From positions 560,501 through 624,500 of the forward strand of contig NZ_RCCV01000002.1 of assembly GCF_003664255.1 (NCBI RefSeq): a stretch of 64,000 nucleotides of DNA, read 5' to 3'. Below the pieces are notes generated by a model. It was given only the letters and a program-made list of their open reading frames with translations, had not been told where the DNA came from and made no database searches. Numbering within the stretch: the stretch's first letter is position 1; each line of letters begins with the position of its first letter. Source of the stretch: Micromonospora sp. M71_S20 (GTDB lineage Bacteria; Actinomycetota; Actinomycetes; Mycobacteriales; Micromonosporaceae). This document shows positions 49,353-57,846 of this stretch, piece by piece. Made by a program: the position numbers and the translations under genes.

Positions 49353-50048
49353 CTATTCGCGTCGGCCGCCGAACACGGCAAACCGCCACTGCTTGAAGAA
49401 GCAGTCGACGTCGACCAGCCCGGCCTCGGCCAGCCAGCGGCACTGCTCGGCGACCGGTGCCGGCCGGTCGTACGCCATCCGGCCCTCGGCGGCGGCGATC
49501 TCGTCGGCGTCGGAACCCAGCGCGGCGATCCGTGCCAGCCACACCTGGTGGTACCGCCGGTCGAGCGCGGGGGTGGGGCCGGCGACCTGCTCGGCGTTGA
49601 CGAAGACGCCCCCGGGCGCCAGCGCCGCCGGCACCCGCCGGTAGAGCTCGCGCTTGCCGGCGTCGTCGAGGTGGTGCACGGCCAGCGCGCTGACGACCGC
49701 GTCGTAGCGGCCGGAGGGCAGCGGGCCGGCGAGGTCGGCCAGGACCGTCCGGTGGGCGACCCCGCGGGTGCGCAGGTGGTCGGCGGCGACGGCGAGCATG
49801 GCCGGCGCGGCGTCGACCAGGGTCAGCCGGACCCCCGGCACCGCCGCGGCGAGCAGCAGCGACAGCAGCCCGGTGCCCGCGCCCAGGTCCAGCACCTCGG
49901 GGGTACGCCCCGCGGCGAGCGCGGCCCGCAGCGGCGGCGCGGCCACCTCGACGGCGGTGCCGTAGAAGGCGTCGAAGCAGGGCACCAGGCGCCGGCGGGC
50001 CTCGTCGTAGCTGCCGGCCACCGCGTCGAAGACCTCGGCGACGTCCAT
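49353..50048 (-). CDS. Class I SAM-dependent methyltransferase
   Basis: 231 residues. VLDLGAGTGLLSLLLAAA is motif I, followed by LVDAAPAMLAVAADHL and YDAVVSALAVHHLDD. The substrate is unknown. ATG 50048 with GGGAGG upstream. The promoter holds a 12-bp direct repeat with a 21-bp period (50056-50088). It is divergent from nasA. Confidence 0.8.
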   Translation of the reverse strand: MDVAEVFDAVAGSYDEARRRLVPCFDAFYGTAVEVAAPPLRAALAAGRTPEVLDLGAGTGLLSLLLAAAVPGVRLTLVDAAPAMLAVAADHLRTRGVAHRTVLADLAGPLPSGRYDAVVSALAVHHLDDAGKRELYRRVPAALAPGGVFVNAEQVAGPTPALDRRYHQVWLARIAALGSDADEIAAAEGRMAYDRPAPVAEQCRWLAEAGLVDVDCFFKQWRFAVFGGRRE

Positions 50049-50055
50049 CGCGCCT

Positions 50056-50088
50056 CCCGAAATGTAGGATTTCTTTCCCGAATTGTAG
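50056..50088 (-). promoter_or_regulatory. Direct repeat with 21-bp period in methyltransferase promoter
   Basis: CCCGAAATGTAG (50056-50067) and CCCGAATTGTAG (50077-50088) differ by one base and are two helix turns apart. On the minus strand they read CTACAATTCGGG and CTACATTTCGGG; TACAAT could be a -10 box. This AT-richer block next to the start could bind a repressor. Confidence 0.5.
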
Positions 50089-50132
50089 ACGCTGCGAGCC
50101 GGCCCGCCGCCGCCGTGCGGTGTGAGCGGCTC

Positions 50133-50170
50133 TTGACAGGACCGAAACAAACGGGACCCGGACCGGAAAT
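50133..50170 (+). promoter_or_regulatory. GlnR box upstream of nasA
   Basis: TTGAC, six bases, GAAAC, six bases, GACCC, six bases, GAAAT. This has the exact half-site spacing of the GlnR consensus; the GAAAC half is perfect and the others have 1-2 mismatches. It lies 25-62 bp before the nasA ATG, where activation by GlnR under nitrogen limitation would act. Confidence 0.7.
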
Positions 50171-50194
50171 CGCCCCCCGGCACGCTTTGCCGAC

Positions 50195-52318
50195 ATGACA
50201 GACGGTGCACACGCGGCGACCGGACCGGGGCGGACGCCCCGGGAGGTGGCGACGCACTGCCCGTACTGCGCCCTCCAGTGCGGGATGACGCTGCGCGAGG
50301 AGTCCGGCCGCGCGACGGTGCTTGCCCGGCAGTTCCCCACCAACCGGGGCGGCCTCTGCCAGAAGGGCTGGACCGCCGCCGAACTGCTCGACCACCCCGA
50401 ACGGCTGACCACCCCGCTGCTGCGCGACCCGGTCAACGGCGAACTGCGCCCGGCGAGCTGGGCCGCCGCCCTCGACCGGATCGTCACCGGCGTCCGCGCC
50501 GTCCAGTCCGGACACGGCCCCGACGCGGTGGCCGTCTTCGGCGGCGGCGGGCTCACCAACGAGAAGGCGTACGCGCTGGGGAAGTTCGCCCGGGTGGCGC
50601 TGCGCACGAGGCACATCGACTACAACGGACGGTTCTGCATGTCCTCGGCGGCGGCCGCCGGGATGCGCGCCTTCGGCATCGACCGGGGCCTGCCGTTCCC
50701 GCTGGCCGACCTGGGCCGGGCCGACACGCTGCTGCTGGTCGGCGCCAACCCGGCGGAGACCATGCCCCCGCTGGTGCGCTGGCTGACCGAGCAGCGCGAA
50801 CGCGGCGGCCGGCTGATCGTGGTCGATCCCCGGGTCACCGCCACCGCCCGCCAGGCCGACCTGCACCTGCAACCCCTGCCCGGCACCGACCTGGCGGTGG
50901 CGAACGCGCTGCTGCACGTCGCGCTCACCGAGGGCTGGGTCGACCGGGACTACGTGGCCGCCCGCACCACCGGCTTCGAGGCGGTCCGCCGGAGCGTGGC
51001 CGGCTGGTGGCCGGCCCGGGCCGAGGCGCTCTCCGGGGTGCCGGTGGCCGACCTGGAGGCGACCGCCCGGGCCCTCGGCACCGCCGAACGCGTGATCATC
51101 CTGACCGCGCGCGGCGCCGAGCAGCACGCCAAGGGCGTCGACACGGTCACCGGCTTCGTCAACCTGGCGCTCGCCCTCGGGCTGCCCGGCCGCCCCGGCT
51201 CCGGCTACGGCTGCCTGACCGGGCAGGGCAACGGGCAGGGCGGGCGGGAGCACGGGCAGAAGGCCGACCAGCTGCCCGGCTACCGGAGGATCGACGACCC
51301 GGCCGCCCGGGAACACGTCGCCGGGGTCTGGGGAGTGCCGGCCGAGGAGCTGCCCGGGCCGGGCGTGCCGGCGTACGAGCTGCTGGACTCGCTGGGCACC
51401 CCCGCCGGGCCGAAGGCGCTGCTGGTCTTCGGCTCCAACCCGGTGGTCTCCGCACCCCGGGCCGCCCGCATCGAGGGCCGGCTACGGGACCTCGACCTGC
51501 TCGTGGTCGCCGACTTCCTGCTCTCCGAGACGGCCGCGCTCGCCGACGTGGTGCTGCCCACCGCCCAGTGGGCCGAGGAGGACGGCACGATGACCAACCT
51601 GGAGGGCCGGGTGCTGCGCCGCCGCGCGCTGCGCCCGCCGCCGCCCGGTGTCCGTACCGACCTGGAGATCCTCGCCGACCTCACCGCCCGCCTCCGGGGT
51701 GGTGCCGGCGGCGCGGACGCCACCGACCCGCGGGTCGTGTTCGCGGAGCTGCGGCGGGCCTCGGCCGGCGGGATCGCCGACTACGCCGGGGTGAGCTGGG
51801 AGCGGATCGACGAGCGCGACGGCGTGTTCTGGCCCTGCCCCGACGAGGACGGCCCGGACACGCCCCGGCTCTTCGCCGACCGCTTCCCCACCCCCGACGG
51901 GCGGGCCCGGTTCCACGCCGTGGAGCACCGGCCGGCGGCCGAGGAGGTGTGCGCCGAGTACCCGCTGCACTTCACCACCGGCCGGGTGCTCGCCCAGTAC
52001 CAGTCGGGCACCCAGACCCGCCGGGTCGCCGCGCTGCGCCGGGCCGCCCCGGACGCGTTCGTCGAGCTGCACCCCGACCTGGCCGGACGGCTCGGCATCG
52101 GCGACGGCGAGCCGGTGCGGGTGGTCTCCCGGCGGGGTGAGCTGCGCGCGCCGGCCCGGCTCAGCACCGCCATCCGGCCGGACACCGTCTTCGCGCCGTT
52201 CCACTGGGGCGGCGCCGCGCGGGCCAACTCGGTCACCAACGACGCCGTCGACCCGGTCTCCGGGATGCCGGAGTTCAAGATCTGCGCCGTCCGGCTGGAG
52301 AGGGTGGACGAACCATGA
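50195..52318 (+). CDS. nasA: Assimilatory nitrate reductase catalytic subunit
   Basis: 707 residues. The N-terminal [4Fe-4S] motif is CPYCALQCGM-Cys55 (Cys22, Cys25, Cys29, Cys55), followed by the bis-MGD molybdopterin fold (RGAEQHAKGVDTVTG; MTNLEGRVLRRR; C-terminal MopB with HFTTGRVLAQYQSGTQTRR). No signal peptide, as expected for the cytoplasmic Nas enzyme. Reduces nitrate to nitrite, taking electrons from the gene-52356 product. Start ATG 50195; a GlnR box lies just upstream. Confidence 0.92.
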   Translation: MTDGAHAATGPGRTPREVATHCPYCALQCGMTLREESGRATVLARQFPTNRGGLCQKGWTAAELLDHPERLTTPLLRDPVNGELRPASWAAALDRIVTGVRAVQSGHGPDAVAVFGGGGLTNEKAYALGKFARVALRTRHIDYNGRFCMSSAAAAGMRAFGIDRGLPFPLADLGRADTLLLVGANPAETMPPLVRWLTEQRERGGRLIVVDPRVTATARQADLHLQPLPGTDLAVANALLHVALTEGWVDRDYVAARTTGFEAVRRSVAGWWPARAEALSGVPVADLEATARALGTAERVIILTARGAEQHAKGVDTVTGFVNLALALGLPGRPGSGYGCLTGQGNGQGGREHGQKADQLPGYRRIDDPAAREHVAGVWGVPAEELPGPGVPAYELLDSLGTPAGPKALLVFGSNPVVSAPRAARIEGRLRDLDLLVVADFLLSETAALADVVLPTAQWAEEDGTMTNLEGRVLRRRALRPPPPGVRTDLEILADLTARLRGGAGGADATDPRVVFAELRRASAGGIADYAGVSWERIDERDGVFWPCPDEDGPDTPRLFADRFPTPDGRARFHAVEHRPAAEEVCAEYPLHFTTGRVLAQYQSGTQTRRVAALRRAAPDAFVELHPDLAGRLGIGDGEPVRVVSRRGELRAPARLSTAIRPDTVFAPFHWGGAARANSVTNDAVDPVSGMPEFKICAVRLERVDEP

Positions 52319-52359
52319 GCGAGCGAATCGTCCGGCAGAGCCCGGTGGCGCGGCCATGA
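52315..52359 (+). other. 14-codon ORF bridging nasA and the NasB-like gene
   Basis: ATG 52315 overlaps the nasA stop (ATGA) and encodes MSERIVRQSPVARP; its TGA (52357-52359) overlaps the ATG of the next gene (52356). It could work as a translational relay across the 37-bp gap, or be accidental. Confidence 0.35.
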
Positions 52360-53792
52360 CCGAGCGCGTGGTGATCATCGGCAACGGGATGGCCGGCTCC
52401 CGGCTGGCCGGCGAGCTGCACGCCCGGGGCGGGGACCGGAAGGTCACCGTGCTCGGCGCGGAGCCGCACCGGGCGTACAACCGGATCATGCTCTCCACCC
52501 TGCTGGCGGGCAAGGTCGGCGAGCCGGACGTGGAGCTGGCCGAGGCCGCCGGGCAGGGCGTCGACCTGCGCACCGGGGTGACGGTCACCGCCATCGACCG
52601 CGCCGCCGGGACGGTGCACACCGACGACGGCGACCGCGTCGCGTACGACCATCTGGTGCTCGCCACCGGCAGCCGGGCCGTGGTGCCCCCGCTGCCCGGC
52701 CTGGACGGGCCCGAGCTGCCGGAGCGCGTGGTGCCGTTCCGCACCCTGGACGACTGCCGGCGGATCCTCGCCGCGGCCGACGGCGCCCGGCGCGCCCTGG
52801 TGCTCGGCGGCGGCCTGCTCGGGCTGGAGGCGGCGCGCGGGCTCGCCGCCCGGGGCCTCGACGTCGGGGTGGTGCACCCGGTGCCGTACCTGATGGAACG
52901 GCAGCTCGACCCGGCCGGCGCGGCCGTGCTGGCCGGCACGCTCGCGGGCCTCGGGGTGGCCACCCACCTGGCCGTCGCGGCCACCGGGGTGGTCGCGGAC
53001 GCCGACGGGGTCCGCCTCGACCTGGCCGACGGCCGGTCGCTCACCGCCGACCTGCTGGTCCTCTCCTGCGGGGTACGCCCCGACACCGCCCTCGCCCGCG
53101 CGGCCGGGCTGGCCGTGGAGCGGGGCGTGCTGGTCGACGACCGGCTGCGCACCAGCGACCCGCGGATCTCGGCGGTCGGCGACTGCGCCCAGCACGACGG
53201 CAACCTCACCGGGCTGGTCGCCCCGGCCTGGGCGCAGGCCCGGGTGGTGGCGCAGGTGCTCACCGGGGAGGACCCGCAGGCCCGCTACCGGCCCCGGCCG
53301 GCGGTGACCCGGCTCAAGGCGGCCGGCATCGACCTCGCCGCCATGGGCGATCCGGGCGACGGCGGCACCGGCGAGGAGCTGACCTTCGCCGACCCGGCCC
53401 GGGGCACGTACGCCCGGCTGCGCATCCACGACGAGCGGCTGACCGCCGCGATCCTGCTCGGCGACAACCCCGCGGTCGGCACGGTCATCCAGCTCTTCGA
53501 CCGGGGCCAGCCGGTGCCGGCCGACCGGCGCTCCCTGCTGCTGGGCCGGGCGTTCGGCGCGACGGCGGGCGCGCAGGCGGCGACCCCGGCGCTGATGCCG
53601 GACGCGGCGACCGTCTGCCAGTGCAACGACGTCAGCAAGGGGGAGCTGGTGGGCTGCTGGCGTTCCGGGGCCCGGACGGTCGACGCCGTGGTCGCCGCGA
53701 CCCGGGCCGGCACGGGGTGCGGCGGCTGCCGGGACGCGGTCGCCGGCATCGTCGGCTGGCTGTCCGAAGTCGATTCGGTGGAGGTGACGTGA
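52356..53792 (+). CDS. nasB: FAD-dependent NAD(P)H oxidoreductase, electron donor for nitrate reductase (NasB-like)
   Basis: 478 residues. The N-terminus RVVIIGNGMAGSRLAGELH binds FAD, GGGLLGLEAARGLAARGLDVGVVH binds NAD(P)H, VGDCAQHDG binds FAD again. The C-terminal BFD-like domain has CQCNDVSKGELV and GTGCGGCRDAVA, four cysteines for a [2Fe-2S] cluster. It resembles the flavin part of NirB and presumably passes electrons to NasA. ATG 52356. The stop overlaps the nirB start by one base. Confidence 0.87.
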   Translation: MTERVVIIGNGMAGSRLAGELHARGGDRKVTVLGAEPHRAYNRIMLSTLLAGKVGEPDVELAEAAGQGVDLRTGVTVTAIDRAAGTVHTDDGDRVAYDHLVLATGSRAVVPPLPGLDGPELPERVVPFRTLDDCRRILAAADGARRALVLGGGLLGLEAARGLAARGLDVGVVHPVPYLMERQLDPAGAAVLAGTLAGLGVATHLAVAATGVVADADGVRLDLADGRSLTADLLVLSCGVRPDTALARAAGLAVERGVLVDDRLRTSDPRISAVGDCAQHDGNLTGLVAPAWAQARVVAQVLTGEDPQARYRPRPAVTRLKAAGIDLAAMGDPGDGGTGEELTFADPARGTYARLRIHDERLTAAILLGDNPAVGTVIQLFDRGQPVPADRRSLLLGRAFGATAGAQAATPALMPDAATVCQCNDVSKGELVGCWRSGARTVDAVVAATRAGTGCGGCRDAVAGIVGWLSEVDSVEVT

Positions 53793-56326
53793 TGAACGAG
53801 CGAGGCGAGCGGGTCAGCAGGTTGGTGGTCGTCGGCAACGGCATGGTGGGGCAGCGCTTCGTCGACGCGCTGCGCGCCCGGGACCCCGAGGGGCGGTGGC
53901 GGGTCACCGTGCTCGCCGAGGAGGCCCGCCCGGCGTACGACCGGGTGCGGCTCTCGGCCTTCTTCGACGGGGTGGGCGCCGAGGAGCTGAACCTGCACAC
54001 CCCCGACGACGGGGTGGAGCTGCGCCTCGGCGAGCCGGCCACGGAGATCGACCGGGAGCGGCGGCTGGTGCGCACCGCGACCGGCGAGCACCCGTACGAC
54101 GCGCTGGTGCTGGCCACCGGCTCGTACGCGTTCGTGCCGCCGGTGGACGGCGCGACCCTGCCCGGGGTCTTCGTCTACCGGACGCTCGACGACCTGGAGG
54201 CGATCCGGGAGCACGCGCGGGGACGGCGCACCGGGGCGGTGGTCGGCGGCGGGCTGCTCGGGCTGGAGGCGGCGAACGCGCTGCGGCTGCTCGGGCTGGA
54301 CACCAGCGTGGTGGAGTTCGCGCCCCGGCTGATGCCGGTGCAGGTGGACACGGCCGGGGGCGCGATGCTCCGCCGGTACGTCGACGAGCTGGGCGTCGCC
54401 ACCCACCTGGGCGTCGCCACCACCGCGGTCCGGCCCGGCCCCGACGGCACGGTCGCCGGGCTGGAGCTGGCCGACGGGACGGTGCTCGACGCCGACCTGG
54501 TGGTGGTCGCGGCCGGCATCCGCCCCCGCGACGAGCTGGCCCGCAGCGCCGGTCTCGCCCTGGGCCCGCGCGGCGGCGTGCTGGTCGACGACGCCTGCCG
54601 GACCGCCGACAAGCGGATCTGGGCGGTCGGCGAGTGCGCGGCGGTCGACGGCACCTGCCACGGCCTGGTCGCCCCCGGGTACGCGATGGCCGAGGTGGTC
54701 GCCGACCGGCTGGTCGGCGGGGCGGCCACCTTCCCCGGCGCGGACACCGCCACCAAGCTGAAGCTGCTCGGCGTGGACGTGGCCTCGTTCGGCGACGCGC
54801 ACGGCACGACGCCGGGCTGCCTCGACGTGACGTTCACCGACCCGGCCGCCCGGGTCTACGCCAAGCTGGTTCTCTCCGACGACGCGCAGACCCTGCTCGG
54901 CGGCGTGCTGGTCGGCGACGCGAGCGCGTACCCGACGCTGCGGGCCAGCGTCGGCGGCCCGCTGCCCGCTCCCCCGCTGGCGCTGCTCGCCCCCGCCGGA
55001 GCGACGGGCGCGGGCGCCGGCGCGCTGCCCGCCGCCGCGCAGGTCTGCTCCTGCAACGCGGTGACCCGCGCCGACATCGACGACGCGATCGCCGGGGGCT
55101 GCGCGGACGTGCCGGCGCTGAAGGCGTGCACCCGGGCGGGCACCAGCTGCGGCTCCTGCGTACCGATGCTCAAGCAGCTCCTCGACGCGGCCGGGGTACG
55201 GCAGTCCACGGCGCTCTGCGAGCACTTCGACGCCGGCCGGCAGGAGCTGTTCGACATCGTCCGGGTGCGCGGCATCCGCACCTTCTCGCAGCTCATCGCC
55301 GAGCACGGCCGGGGCCGGGGCTGCGACATCTGCAAGCCGGTGGTCGCCTCGATCCTCGCCTCTCTCGGCTCCGGCCACGTGCTGGACGGGGAGCAGGCGT
55401 CGTTGCAGGACACCAACGACCACTTCCTGGCCAACCTGCAACGCGACGGCAGCTACTCGGTGGTGCCCCGGATCCCCGGCGGCGAGATCACCCCGGAGAA
55501 GCTCATCGTGATCGGCGAGGTGGCCCGGGACTTCCAGCTCTACACGAAGATCACCGGCGGGCAGCGGATCGACCTGTTCGGCGCGCGGGTCGAGCAGCTG
55601 CCGCAGATCTGGCGCCGGCTGGTCGACGCCGGCTTCGAGTCCGGTCACGCGTACGGCAAGGCGCTGCGCACGGTGAAGTCCTGCGTCGGCGAGACCTGGT
55701 GCCGGTACGGGGTGCAGGACTCGGTGGGGCTGGCCATCGCCCTGGAGCTGCGCTACCGAGGGTTGCGCGGCCCACACAAGATCAAGTCGGCGGTGTCGGG
55801 CTGCGCCCGCGAGTGCGCCGAGGCGCGCAGCAAGGACTTCGGCATCATCGCCACCGACACCGGCTGGAACCTCTACGTCGGCGGCAACGGCGGCTTCCGG
55901 CCCCGGCACGCCGACCTCTTCGCCACCGACCTGTCCACCGAGGCGCTGGTCCGGTTGATCGACAGGTTCCTGATGTACTACATCCGCACCGCCGACCGGC
56001 TGCAACGCACCGCCGCCTGGATCGAGGCGATGGAGGGCGGGCTGGACCACCTCCGCGCGGTGATCGTGGACGACTCGCTCGGCCTGTGCGCCGAACTCGA
56101 CGCCGCGATGGCCCGGCACGTCGCCTCCTACTCGGACGAGTGGCGCGACGTGCTGGAGGACCCGGTACGGCTGCGCCGGTTCGCCTCCTTCGTCAACGCC
56201 CCCGAGGTGCCCGACCCGTCCATCACGTTCGCCCTCGAACGGGGCCAACCGGTCCCCGTGGGCCGGCCGCCGGCCGACGAGGGCCGGCAGCCGGTCGCGC
56301 TGGGCATGCCGGAGGTGCGGCGATGA
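53792..56326 (+). CDS. nirB: NAD(P)H nitrite reductase, large subunit
   Basis: 844 residues: FAD/NAD(P)H part (to about 400), BFD-type [2Fe-2S] (CSCNAVTRADIDDAI; TSCGSCVPML) near 425-475, and the sulfite/nitrite-reductase domain with the sirohaem-[4Fe-4S] ligands SCVGETWCRYG and SGCARECAEARSKDFG. It makes ammonium from nitrite with NirD. ATG 53792; the upstream gene's stop overlaps it. Confidence 0.95.
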   Translation: MNERGERVSRLVVVGNGMVGQRFVDALRARDPEGRWRVTVLAEEARPAYDRVRLSAFFDGVGAEELNLHTPDDGVELRLGEPATEIDRERRLVRTATGEHPYDALVLATGSYAFVPPVDGATLPGVFVYRTLDDLEAIREHARGRRTGAVVGGGLLGLEAANALRLLGLDTSVVEFAPRLMPVQVDTAGGAMLRRYVDELGVATHLGVATTAVRPGPDGTVAGLELADGTVLDADLVVVAAGIRPRDELARSAGLALGPRGGVLVDDACRTADKRIWAVGECAAVDGTCHGLVAPGYAMAEVVADRLVGGAATFPGADTATKLKLLGVDVASFGDAHGTTPGCLDVTFTDPAARVYAKLVLSDDAQTLLGGVLVGDASAYPTLRASVGGPLPAPPLALLAPAGATGAGAGALPAAAQVCSCNAVTRADIDDAIAGGCADVPALKACTRAGTSCGSCVPMLKQLLDAAGVRQSTALCEHFDAGRQELFDIVRVRGIRTFSQLIAEHGRGRGCDICKPVVASILASLGSGHVLDGEQASLQDTNDHFLANLQRDGSYSVVPRIPGGEITPEKLIVIGEVARDFQLYTKITGGQRIDLFGARVEQLPQIWRRLVDAGFESGHAYGKALRTVKSCVGETWCRYGVQDSVGLAIALELRYRGLRGPHKIKSAVSGCARECAEARSKDFGIIATDTGWNLYVGGNGGFRPRHADLFATDLSTEALVRLIDRFLMYYIRTADRLQRTAAWIEAMEGGLDHLRAVIVDDSLGLCAELDAAMARHVASYSDEWRDVLEDPVRLRRFASFVNAPEVPDPSITFALERGQPVPVGRPPADEGRQPVALGMPEVRR

Positions 56327-56367
56327 CCACCACGACGCCCCGACCGCTGGAGGTACGGCGATGACCA
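56311..56367 (+). repeat. Direct repeat of ribosome-binding and start region at nirB-nirD junction
   Basis: The 19-mer GGAGGTGCGGCGATGACCA (56311-56329) returns at 56349-56367 with one change, 38 bp on. Each copy has GGAGG followed by an ATG. Confidence 0.75.
56323..56364 (+). other. 13-codon ORF bridging nirB and nirD
   Basis: ATG 56323 overlaps the nirB stop (ATGA) and encodes MTTTTPRPLEVRR; its stop overlaps the nirD ATG (ATGA). It has a GGAGG upstream. This repeats the layout seen between nasA and the NasB-like gene and seems to stem from duplication of the start region. Confidence 0.4.
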
Positions 56368-56729
56368 TCACGATGACGACGACGGTGCCCGCCGCGACGC
56401 GCACCTGGACGCCGGTCTGCCCGCTCGACCGGCTGGAGCCCGAGCGGGGCGTCGCCGCGCTCGTCGACGGCGTGCAGGTGGCCCTCTTCCTCACCGCCGA
56501 CGGGCTGTTCGCCATCGACAACCTCGACCCGGTCGCCGGGGCGTACGTGCTGTCGCGCGGGATCGTCGGCAGCCGGGGCGGGGTGCCGACGGTCGCCTCG
56601 CCGCTGCACAAGCAGGCGTACGACCTGCGCACCGGAGTCTGCCTGGACCTGCCCGGCGTCGCCGTGCCCCGGCACGACGTGCGCTGCCGGGACGGCCTGG
56701 TCGAGGTGCGGCTGCGACAGGAGGGGTGA
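56361..56729 (+). CDS. nirD: Nitrite reductase small subunit
   Basis: 122 residues, Rieske-like fold without the cluster ligands: WTPVCPLDRLEPERGVAALV, TADGLFAIDNLDPVAGAYV, VASPLHKQAYDLRTGVCLD. This is typical of NirD, which supports NirB. Start ATG 56361 shares bases with the bridging ORF stop. It abuts the nnaR start with no gap. Confidence 0.92.
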   Translation: MTITMTTTVPAATRTWTPVCPLDRLEPERGVAALVDGVQVALFLTADGLFAIDNLDPVAGAYVLSRGIVGSRGGVPTVASPLHKQAYDLRTGVCLDLPGVAVPRHDVRCRDGLVEVRLRQEG

Positions 56730-57818
56730 ATGCGCGACGAACTGGCGGGCTTCACCATCGGGGTGACCGCCGACCGCCGGCGGGACGAACTCGCCGCACT
56801 GCTCCAGCGGCGGGGCGCCCGGGTGGTGATCGCCCCGGCCCTGCGGATCGTGCCGCTGGCCGACGACACCGACCTGCGGGAGGCCACCCGGGCTTGCCTC
56901 GAACGGCCGCCGGACGTCCTCATGGCCAACACCGGCATCGGCATGCGCGGCTGGTTGGAGGCGGCCGAGGGCTGGGGGCTGGCCGAGCCGCTGCGCGGCG
57001 TGCTGGCCGGCGCGTACGTGGTGGCCCGGGGGCCCAAGGCGCGCGGGGCCATCCGGGCCGCCGGACTGCACGACCAGTGGTCGCCGGACTCGGAGAGCTG
57101 CGAGGAGGTGATCGAGCACCTGTGCCGGCGCGGGGTGGCCGGGCAGGTGATCGCCATGCAGCTGCACGGCGAGCGGCAGCCGGAGTGCACGCTGGCGCTG
57201 GAGGCGGCCGGGGCGACCGTGATCGAGGTGCCCGTCTACCGCTGGGCGCCGCCGACCGACCCGGCCCCGCTGCACCGGCTGATCGACCTGGTCGCCGGCC
57301 GGCTGGTCGACGCGGTCACCTTCACCTCGGCCCCGGCGGCCGAGGCGCTGCTGCGCGCCGCCGGGGATCGCTCCGACGCGGTGCTGGACGCGTTCCGGGG
57401 CGACGTGCTCGCCAGTTGCGTGGGCGCGGTCACCGCAGAGCCCCTGCTGCGGCGCGGGGTGCCGGTCAGCGCGCCGGCCAGGGCCCGCCTGGGCGCCCTG
57501 GTCCGGACCATCGTCGACGAACTGCCGCGCCGGACGGTCACCCTGAAGGTGGCCGGTCACCTGCTCACGTTGCGCGGGCACGCCGCCGTGGTCGACGGCG
57601 AACTGCGTCCGCTCGCACCGGCGCCGATGGCGGTCCTGCGGGCGCTGTGCGGCTCGCCGGGACGGGTGCTGTCCCGGACCGCCCTGCTGCGGACGCTGCC
57701 GCGCGGCGCCGACGAGCACGCCGTGGAGATGGCGGTGGCCCGGCTGCGCGCCGGGTTGCGCGCGCCCCGGGTGGTGCAGACGGTCGTCAAGCGCGGCTAC
57801 CGTCTCCGGGTCGACTGA
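56730..57818 (+). CDS. nnaR: NnaR-type regulator: uroporphyrinogen-III synthase-like domain plus winged helix
   Basis: 362 residues. Residues 1-260 are a HemD-like domain (FTIGVTADRRRDELAALLQRRG; AVTFTSAPAAEALLRAAG). Residues about 270-362 form an OmpR-type winged helix (LAPAPMAVLRALCGSPGRVLSR; AVEMAVARLRAGL; VVQTVVKRGYRLRVD). This architecture is that of NnaR, which activates nitrate/nitrite genes with GlnR in Streptomyces and mycobacteria. Whether the HemD part keeps enzyme activity for sirohaem synthesis is open. The stop lies in a terminator loop. Confidence 0.87.
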   Translation: MRDELAGFTIGVTADRRRDELAALLQRRGARVVIAPALRIVPLADDTDLREATRACLERPPDVLMANTGIGMRGWLEAAEGWGLAEPLRGVLAGAYVVARGPKARGAIRAAGLHDQWSPDSESCEEVIEHLCRRGVAGQVIAMQLHGERQPECTLALEAAGATVIEVPVYRWAPPTDPAPLHRLIDLVAGRLVDAVTFTSAPAAEALLRAAGDRSDAVLDAFRGDVLASCVGAVTAEPLLRRGVPVSAPARARLGALVRTIVDELPRRTVTLKVAGHLLTLRGHAAVVDGELRPLAPAPMAVLRALCGSPGRVLSRTALLRTLPRGADEHAVEMAVARLRAGLRAPRVVQTVVKRGYRLRVD

Positions 57819-57840
57819 CGCGACCCGGAGACGGTAGCCG
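57794..57840. terminator. Bidirectional terminator overlapping the nnaR stop
   Basis: A perfect 20-bp stem (57794-57813 with 57821-57840) has a 7-base loop that holds the nnaR TGA (57816-57818). The left arm is the last codons of nnaR. It separates nnaR from the convergent cvnD gene. Confidence 0.85.
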
Positions 57841-57846
57841 TCCCGT

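Noticed and set aside
53285..57190. Long minus-strand open frame across nirB
   Set aside because: Antisense shadow of nasB-like, nirB, nirD and nnaR; no recognisable domain.
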